A program made the position numbers and the translations under genes. 64,000 bases of DNA from Pseudomonas lurida (GTDB lineage: Bacteria > Pseudomonadota > Gammaproteobacteria > Pseudomonadales > Pseudomonadaceae), in NCBI RefSeq assembly GCF_013522705.1, contig NZ_JAAMRE010000026.1, positions 37,091 through 101,090 on the forward strand, written 5' to 3'. Below the pieces are notes generated by a model. It was not told the origin of the DNA. It did no database searches and saw only the letters and a program-made list of their open reading frames with translations. How positions within the stretch are numbered: the first letter of the stretch is position 1; every line of letters begins with the position of its first letter. Below are positions 59,049-64,000 of this stretch, piece after piece.

Positions 59049-60041
59049 ATGCGTCTAGTGCAGTTCGAACTCAATAACGGCGAGCGCCGGGTCGGCGTTG
59101 TCGATGGCACCCGGTTGCGTGAAGTGCAGGGCGCCCATAGCGTGCGCGAACTGGCCCTGGCCGCCATCCAGGCCGGCACCTCGTTGCAGCGGCAGGTCGA
59201 CAGCCTGGGCCTGGGCGACAGCCATGACTACGCCGCGTTGCTTGCTGAACAGAAGATCCTGCCGCCCCTGGACCACCCGGACCCGGCCCACATGCTGATC
59301 AGTGGCACCGGCCTGACTCACCTGGGCAGCGCCGCCGCCCGCGACAAGATGCACCAGCAGGCCGGCGACGAAGCCACGTTGACCGACACCATGCGCATCT
59401 TCAAATGGGGCGTGGAGGGCGGCAAGCCCGCAGCGGGCCAGGCGGGCGTGCAACCGGAATGGTTCTACAAAGGCGACGGCAGCATCGTGGTGCGCCCTGG
59501 CCAGGCGTTCCCGGTGCCACCGTTTGCCGAAGATGCCGGCGAAGAGCCGGAGATCGGCGGCCTGTATGTCATCGGTCACGACCGCAAACCCTATCGCCTG
59601 GGTTTCGCGGTGGGCAATGAGTTCTCCGACCATGTCATGGAACGCAAGAATTACCTGTACCTGGCCCACTCCAAACTGCGCAGTTGCAGCTACGGCCCGG
59701 AACTGCGCGTGGGTGAGTTGCCCCAGCACCTGGCCGGCACCAGCCGCCTGCTGCGCGACGGCCAGGTGATCTGGGAAAACGAATTTCTCAGTGGCGAGGC
59801 CAACATGTGCCACAGCCTGGAAAACCTTGAGTATCACCATTTCAAGTACAGTCAGTTCCTCACGCCGGGCGATGTGCACATTCATTTCTTCGGCACCGCC
59901 ACGCTGTCATTCGCCGACGGTATACGTACCCAACCGGGGGATGTGTTCGAGATCAGCCAGGCCGAATTCGGCGCGCCGCTGATCAACAGCGTCGGCCAGG
60001 CCGATGCAGTGTTCGAACCCGGTCACGTCATCACTCTTTAA
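59049..60041 (+). CDS. AraD1/GguC-family 2-keto-3-deoxy-L-arabonate dehydratase
   Basis: A 330-residue protein of the fumarylacetoacetase-like fold in the AraD1 (GguC) group, which converts 2-keto-3-deoxy-L-arabonate to alpha-ketoglutarate semialdehyde. Visible segments are LISGTGLTHLGSAAARDKMH, EPEIGGLYVIGHDRKPYRLG, GNEFSDHVMERKNYLYLAHS (metal-site D/E) and FEISQAEFGAPLIN. AAGGAG precedes the ATG. Its place between transporter and semialdehyde dehydrogenase fits the non-phosphorylating arabinose route. Confidence 0.88.
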   Translation: MRLVQFELNNGERRVGVVDGTRLREVQGAHSVRELALAAIQAGTSLQRQVDSLGLGDSHDYAALLAEQKILPPLDHPDPAHMLISGTGLTHLGSAAARDKMHQQAGDEATLTDTMRIFKWGVEGGKPAAGQAGVQPEWFYKGDGSIVVRPGQAFPVPPFAEDAGEEPEIGGLYVIGHDRKPYRLGFAVGNEFSDHVMERKNYLYLAHSKLRSCSYGPELRVGELPQHLAGTSRLLRDGQVIWENEFLSGEANMCHSLENLEYHHFKYSQFLTPGDVHIHFFGTATLSFADGIRTQPGDVFEISQAEFGAPLINSVGQADAVFEPGHVITL

Positions 60042-60051
60042 GGAGCTCCTC

Positions 60052-61632
60052 ATGAGTCAGTTTCTCGGCCACAACTACATCGGCGGCCAGCGCAGCGCCA
60101 AGGGCAGCATCAAGCTGCACAGCGTCGACGCCGCCAGCGGTGAAACCTTGCCCCAGGACTTCTTCCAGGCCACCCCGGAAGAAGTCGACGCCGCCGCCCA
60201 GGCCGCCGCCACTGCCTACCCGGCGTACCGCGCCCTGAGCGCCGCGCGCCGTGCGCAGTTCCTCGACGCGATTGCCGACGAGCTGGATGCCCTGAGTGAT
60301 AACTTTGTCGAGCTGGTGTGCCGCGAAACCGCGCTGCCGGCCGTCCGCATCAAAGGCGAACGCGGCCGCACCAGCGGCCAGATGCGCCTGTTCGCCACGG
60401 TGCTGCGTCGCGGTGATTTCTACGGTGCGCGCATCGACAAAGCCTTGCCGGACCGCCAGCCGCTGCCGCGTCCGGACCTGCGTCAATACCGCATCGGCCT
60501 CGGCCCGGTGGCGGTGTTCGGTGCGAGCAACTTCCCGCTGGCGTTCTCCACCGCCGGCGGCGACACCGCAGCCGCGCTGGCGGCCGGGTGCCCGGTGGTG
60601 TTCAAGGCCCACAGCGGGCACATGGCGACGGCCGAATGCGTGGCCGATGCGATCATCCGTGCGGCCGAGGCCACCGAGATGCCCGCCGGCGTGTTCAATA
60701 TGATCTTCGGCGGCGGCGTCGGTGAGGCGCTGGTCAAGCACCCGGCGATCCAGGCGGTGGGCTTTACCGGCTCGCTCAAAGGCGGCCGTGCCCTGTGCGA
60801 CATGGCGGCGGCGCGTCCGCAGCCGATCCCGGTGTTTGCCGAGATGTCGAGCATCAACCCGGTGATCGTGCTGCCCCAGGCCCTACAGGCACGGGCAGAC
60901 ACCGTGGCGCGCGACCTGACCGCCTCGGTGGTGCAAGGCTGCGGCCAGTTCTGCACCAATCCGGGCCTGGTGATCGGTATCGCCTCGCCCGAATTCAGCG
61001 CATTCACCCGGCAAGTGGCGCAATTGATCGGCGAGCAACCGGCGCAAACCATGCTCAACGCCGGCACCTTGAGCAGCTATGGCAAGGGCCTGGAAAAACT
61101 CCTGGCGCACCCCGGCATCCAGCACCTGGCGGGCAATGCCCAATCCGGCAATCAGGCGCAACCCCAGCTGTTCAAGGCCGACGCCAGCTTGCTGATCAAT
61201 GGCGATGAGGCACTGCAGGAAGAAGTCTTCGGGCCCACCACGGTATTTGTCGAAGTGGCCGACCAGGCCCAGCTCAGCGCGGCCTTGCACGGCCTGCATG
61301 GGCAGCTCACGGCAACCCTTATCGGCGAGCCGGGCGACTTGCAGCAGTTCGCCGAACTCACGCCGCTGCTGGAGCAGAAGGTCGGGCGCATCCTGCTCAA
61401 CGGCTACCCGACCGGCGTGGAAGTCTGCGATTCGATGGTGCATGGCGGTCCGTACCCGGCGACGTCCGATGCCCGTGGCACCTCGGTCGGCACCCTGGCC
61501 ATCGACCGCTTCCTGCGTCCGGTGTGCTTCCAGAACTACCCGGACAGCCTGCTGCCCGACGCGCTGAAAAATGCCAACCCGTTGCGTATCCAGCGGCTGG
61601 TGGATGGCACGCCGTCGCGCGATCCGCTGTAA
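60052..61632 (+). CDS. Alpha-ketoglutarate semialdehyde dehydrogenase
   Basis: A 526-residue NADP-type aldehyde dehydrogenase that makes alpha-ketoglutarate in the last step of arabinose oxidation. It shows GPVAVFGASNFPLAFSTAGG (cofactor site), FTGSLKGGRAL, FAEMSSINPVI and the catalytic cysteine in QGCGQFCTNPG. AAGGAG lies 7 bases before the ATG, which is 10 bases after the AraD1-family stop. Confidence 0.92.
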   Translation: MSQFLGHNYIGGQRSAKGSIKLHSVDAASGETLPQDFFQATPEEVDAAAQAAATAYPAYRALSAARRAQFLDAIADELDALSDNFVELVCRETALPAVRIKGERGRTSGQMRLFATVLRRGDFYGARIDKALPDRQPLPRPDLRQYRIGLGPVAVFGASNFPLAFSTAGGDTAAALAAGCPVVFKAHSGHMATAECVADAIIRAAEATEMPAGVFNMIFGGGVGEALVKHPAIQAVGFTGSLKGGRALCDMAAARPQPIPVFAEMSSINPVIVLPQALQARADTVARDLTASVVQGCGQFCTNPGLVIGIASPEFSAFTRQVAQLIGEQPAQTMLNAGTLSSYGKGLEKLLAHPGIQHLAGNAQSGNQAQPQLFKADASLLINGDEALQEEVFGPTTVFVEVADQAQLSAALHGLHGQLTATLIGEPGDLQQFAELTPLLEQKVGRILLNGYPTGVEVCDSMVHGGPYPATSDARGTSVGTLAIDRFLRPVCFQNYPDSLLPDALKNANPLRIQRLVDGTPSRDPL

Positions 61633-61659
61633 CCACATAACCGGCGTCCAGGAGGTTTC

Positions 61660-62523
61660 ATGTCGTTGAGCGCAGTGACCGCACACCGTGCGCAGTTGGG
61701 GGAGGGCCCGTTCTGGGACGGCCCGACCCAGGCGTTGTATTGGGTGGATATCGCCGGCAAGCAGGCGCTGCGCCTCAAGGACGGGGAGTTGCGTACATGG
61801 CGGATGCCCGAGCATGTCTCGGCGTTTATCCCCTGTGAACGCGGCGATGCGCTGGTGACGTTGAGCAGTGGCGTCTACCGTCTGGACCTGGCCACCGACG
61901 CGCTGACCCTGCTGTGCCAGGCCGATCCGCACCCTGGCAACCGTGGCAATGAAGCGCGTTGCGATGCCCAGGGCCGGCTGTGGTTGGGCACCATGCAGAA
62001 CAACATCGGCGAGCACGGCGAGGACCTGCCGATCACGCGGCGTTCCGGCGGCCTGTTTCGCGTGGACGCCGACGCCACGGTCACGCCGTTGCTGCAAGGG
62101 TTGGGGATTCCCAATACGTTGCTGTGGAGCGACGACGGCAGCCAGGTGCACTTCGGCGACAGCCTCGACGGCACGCTTTATCAGCACGGTATCCAGGCCG
62201 ACGGCGGTCTGGCATCGCCCACGGTGTGGTTTGGTCCGCATCCGCGTGGCGGGCCGGACGGCTCGGCCATGGACGCCGATGGCTATATCTGGAACGCCCG
62301 TTGGGACGGCAGTTGCCTGCTGCGCCTGACGCCCACGGGCGAGGTGGATCGAGTCATCGAGCTGCCGGTCAGCCGCCCCACCAGTTGCGTGTTCGGCGGG
62401 CCCAGGCTCACCACCTTGTTTATCACCAGCGCGGCCAGCCCGATGGATCACCCCTTGGACGGTGCCGTGCTGGCTATCGATGTCGATGTACCTGGCAAGC
62501 CTTGCCATCGCTTCGCCGGTTAA
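61660..62523 (+). CDS. SMP-30/gluconolactonase-family L-arabinolactonase
   Basis: A 287-residue beta-propeller lactonase. Metal and catalytic residues sit in LGEGPFWDG (E), GNEARCDAQGRLWLGTM, NTLLWSDDGSQVHFGDS and GPDGSAMDADGYIWNARW (D). It opens the lactone made from L-arabinose by a dehydrogenase that is not in the window. AGGAGG precedes the ATG. Confidence 0.9.
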   Translation: MSLSAVTAHRAQLGEGPFWDGPTQALYWVDIAGKQALRLKDGELRTWRMPEHVSAFIPCERGDALVTLSSGVYRLDLATDALTLLCQADPHPGNRGNEARCDAQGRLWLGTMQNNIGEHGEDLPITRRSGGLFRVDADATVTPLLQGLGIPNTLLWSDDGSQVHFGDSLDGTLYQHGIQADGGLASPTVWFGPHPRGGPDGSAMDADGYIWNARWDGSCLLRLTPTGEVDRVIELPVSRPTSCVFGGPRLTTLFITSAASPMDHPLDGAVLAIDVDVPGKPCHRFAG

Positions 62524-62559
62524 CCCAAGCCCTAAAAACAATAACAAGGAGTCACCCGT

Positions 62560-63564
62560 ATGAATCGTCGTCGTGGTATCCGTTCCCTGTGCTGCGCCGC
62601 TGTAGCGGTATCGGCCATGAGCTTGAGCGGGCTGGTGCTGGCCGCTGATGCAGTCAAAATCGGCTTTCTGGTCAAGCAGGCTGAAGAGCCGTGGTTCCAG
62701 ACCGAGTGGGCTTTCGCTGAAAAGGCCGCCAAGGACAAGGGTTTTGAATTGATCAAGATCGCCGTGCCCGACGGCGAGAAAACCCTGTCGGCCATCGACA
62801 GCCTGGCCGCCAACGGCGCCAAGGGTTTTGTGATCTGCCCGCCGGATGTGTCTCTGGGCCCGGCGATTGTGGCCAAGGCCAAGCTCAACGACATGAAGGT
62901 CATGGCGGTGGACGACCGTTTCGTCGACGCCAAGGGCAAGTTTATGGAAGACGTGCCGTACCTGGGTATGGCCGCCTTTGAAGTTGGCCAGAAGCAGGGC
63001 GCCGCCACGGCCGCCGAAGCGAAGAAGCGCGGTTGGGACTGGAAGGATACCTACGCGGTGGTCAACACCTTCAATGAACTCGATACCGGTAAAAAACGCA
63101 CCGACGGTTCGATTGATTCGCTGAAAAAAGCCGGTTTCCCTGCAGACCACATCCTTACCGCTGCGCTGAAAACCCTGGATGTACCGGGCAGCATGGACGC
63201 CACCAACTCGGCCCTGGTCAAACTCCCAAGCGGCGTGAAAAACCTGATCATCGGCGGTATGAACGACAACACCGTGCTCGGCGGCGTACGCGCCACCGAA
63301 GCGGCCGGTTTCAAGGCGGCCAATGTGATTGGCATCGGCATCAATGGCACCGACGCCATCGGCGAGCTGAAAAAACCCGACAGCGGTTTCTTCGGCTCGA
63401 TGCTGCCTAGCCCGCATATCGAAGGCTACAAAACCGCAGAGATGATGTACGAGTGGGTAACCAAAGGCACCGAACCGCCTAAATACACGGCCATGGACGA
63501 AGTGACGCTGATCACCCGTGAGAACTTCAAGCAGGAACTGGAAAAGATCGGCCTGTGGAAATAA
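62560..63564 (+). CDS. araF: L-arabinose-binding periplasmic protein AraF
   Basis: A 334-residue sugar-binding protein with a signal peptide (cleavage near VLA-AD) and the typical AraF start VKIGFLVKQAEEPWFQTEWA, then NGAKGFVICPPDVSLG and VDDRFVDAKG. Specific residues such as W and E in EEPWFQTEW match the arabinose binding pocket. AAGGAG precedes the ATG. araG follows 63 bases later. Confidence 0.93.
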   Translation: MNRRRGIRSLCCAAVAVSAMSLSGLVLAADAVKIGFLVKQAEEPWFQTEWAFAEKAAKDKGFELIKIAVPDGEKTLSAIDSLAANGAKGFVICPPDVSLGPAIVAKAKLNDMKVMAVDDRFVDAKGKFMEDVPYLGMAAFEVGQKQGAATAAEAKKRGWDWKDTYAVVNTFNELDTGKKRTDGSIDSLKKAGFPADHILTAALKTLDVPGSMDATNSALVKLPSGVKNLIIGGMNDNTVLGGVRATEAAGFKAANVIGIGINGTDAIGELKKPDSGFFGSMLPSPHIEGYKTAEMMYEWVTKGTEPPKYTAMDEVTLITRENFKQELEKIGLWK

Positions 63565-63627
63565 GGCAGCTCGCTTTCCTCGGCGGTGCCGGTAACGGTG
63601 CCGCCTGATCGGTGTGATGAGGTGGTT

Positions 63628-64000
63628 ATGCACGCGCAAGTCAATCAACAACATACGGCCGGGGCCAGTCTGCGCTTCGACGGCATCGGCAAAACCTTCC
63701 CCGGCGTCAAGGCGCTGGACGGTATCTGCTTCACCGCCCACCCGGGGCAGGTACACGCCTTGATGGGCGAAAACGGCGCGGGCAAGTCGACGCTGCTGAA
63801 GATCCTCGGCGGAGCCTATATCCCGAGCAGCGGCACGGTGCAGATCGGCGCGCAGACCATGGCCTTCAAATGTGCCGCCGACAGCATCGCCAGCGGCGTG
63901 GCGGTGATTCACCAGGAGCTGCATCTGGTGCCGGAAATGAGCGTGGCCGAGAATCTGTTCCTCGGCCATTTGCCCACGCGCTGGGGCGTGGTCAACCGTG
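63628..64000 (+). CDS. araG: Arabinose ABC transporter ATP-binding protein AraG, cut by window end
   Basis: Reads from the ATG at 63628 to the window edge without a stop (124 codons). It starts MHAQVNQQHTAGASLRFDGI and has Walker A GENGAGKST, Q-loop HQELHLVPEMSVAENLFLG and the typical RbsA/AraG spacing. The signature motif and second ATPase domain lie beyond the window. GAGGTGG-like bases precede the ATG. Confidence 0.9.
   Translation, partial: MHAQVNQQHTAGASLRFDGIGKTFPGVKALDGICFTAHPGQVHALMGENGAGKSTLLKILGGAYIPSSGTVQIGAQTMAFKCAADSIASGVAVIHQELHLVPEMSVAENLFLGHLPTRWGVVNR

Noticed and set aside
60883..63969. A 1028-codon minus-strand ORF across the arabinose operon
   Set aside because: It spans four well-identified plus-strand genes; the product is low-complexity H/R/Q/G-rich, typical of antisense reading of high-GC DNA.

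Overview
The window is chromosomal DNA of a Pseudomonas, most likely of the P. fluorescens group. The evidence is the gacA-uvrC-pgsA-tRNA-Gly block, xenA, a dauBAR D-arginine locus, a fluorescent-pseudomonad levansucrase, a DUF6124 gene and several REP/REPIN repeats with the arm GTGGGAGGGGCTTGCCCCCG. Most of the sequence is GC-rich and densely coding, with Pseudomonas-like codon use. One segment, about 30.4-34.3 kb, is strikingly AT-rich and looks acquired.

Layout. 0-3.75 kb: end of an XRE regulator, then gacA, uvrC, pgsA and tRNA-Gly. 3.8-15.6 kb: small stress and household genes, including a DUF892 protein, a permease, exonuclease III, an OBAP-like lipoprotein, a ZIP transporter, an inverted pair of small membrane protein genes, an SDR/TetR pair, Mn-catalase, two KGG-repeat proteins and a CinA-family amidohydrolase. 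15.6-19.7 kb: a periplasmic molybdenum hydroxylase operon (2Fe-2S, Mo and cytochrome c subunits). 19.9-23.6 kb: LysR regulator, MFS transporter and glucarate-dehydratase-like enzyme. 24-27.7 kb: an amino-acid binding protein converging on dauBAR; the two promoters share a palindrome that may be the DauR operator. 27.7-30.3 kb: LysR and an mmsA-type dehydrogenase.

30.5-34.2 kb is the most interesting region. It is a five-gene minus-strand operon with a near-consensus promoter. It starts with a 31-residue peptide gene, then a hairpin, then an FkbM methyltransferase, a ClpP-like protease, an acetamidase/formamidase homologue and a HExxH putative peptide-modification protein. I read it as an unusual RiPP-type (ribosomally made, modified peptide) biosynthetic cluster with no exporter in view. 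I do not recognise this combination from any described system.

34.6-36 kb: a levansucrase gene behind a promoter that overlaps a LexA-like box. 36-36.8 kb: a DUF6124 gene whose leader holds interleaved long complementary arms (pseudoknot or switch topology). 36.8-43.2 kb: xylose uptake and isomerisation (xylAFGH) with divergent xylR. 43.3-49.6 kb: PQQ glucose dehydrogenase, a Cache chemoreceptor, a bestrophin-like channel and a phosphodiesterase. 49.6-51.1 kb: ArsR regulator and xenA. 51.2-55 kb: a TonB-dependent siderophore receptor and a membrane-anchored Asp-box protein. 55-64 kb: L-arabinose oxidation (GntR regulator, arabinonate dehydratase, MFS, AraD1-family dehydratase, alpha-ketoglutarate semialdehyde dehydrogenase, lactonase) followed by araF and the start of araG, cut by the window edge.

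Together the window shows a plant- or soil-associated lifestyle: pentose, aldarate, D-amino acid and sucrose use, iron uptake, stress proteins and one probable secondary-metabolite peptide locus.
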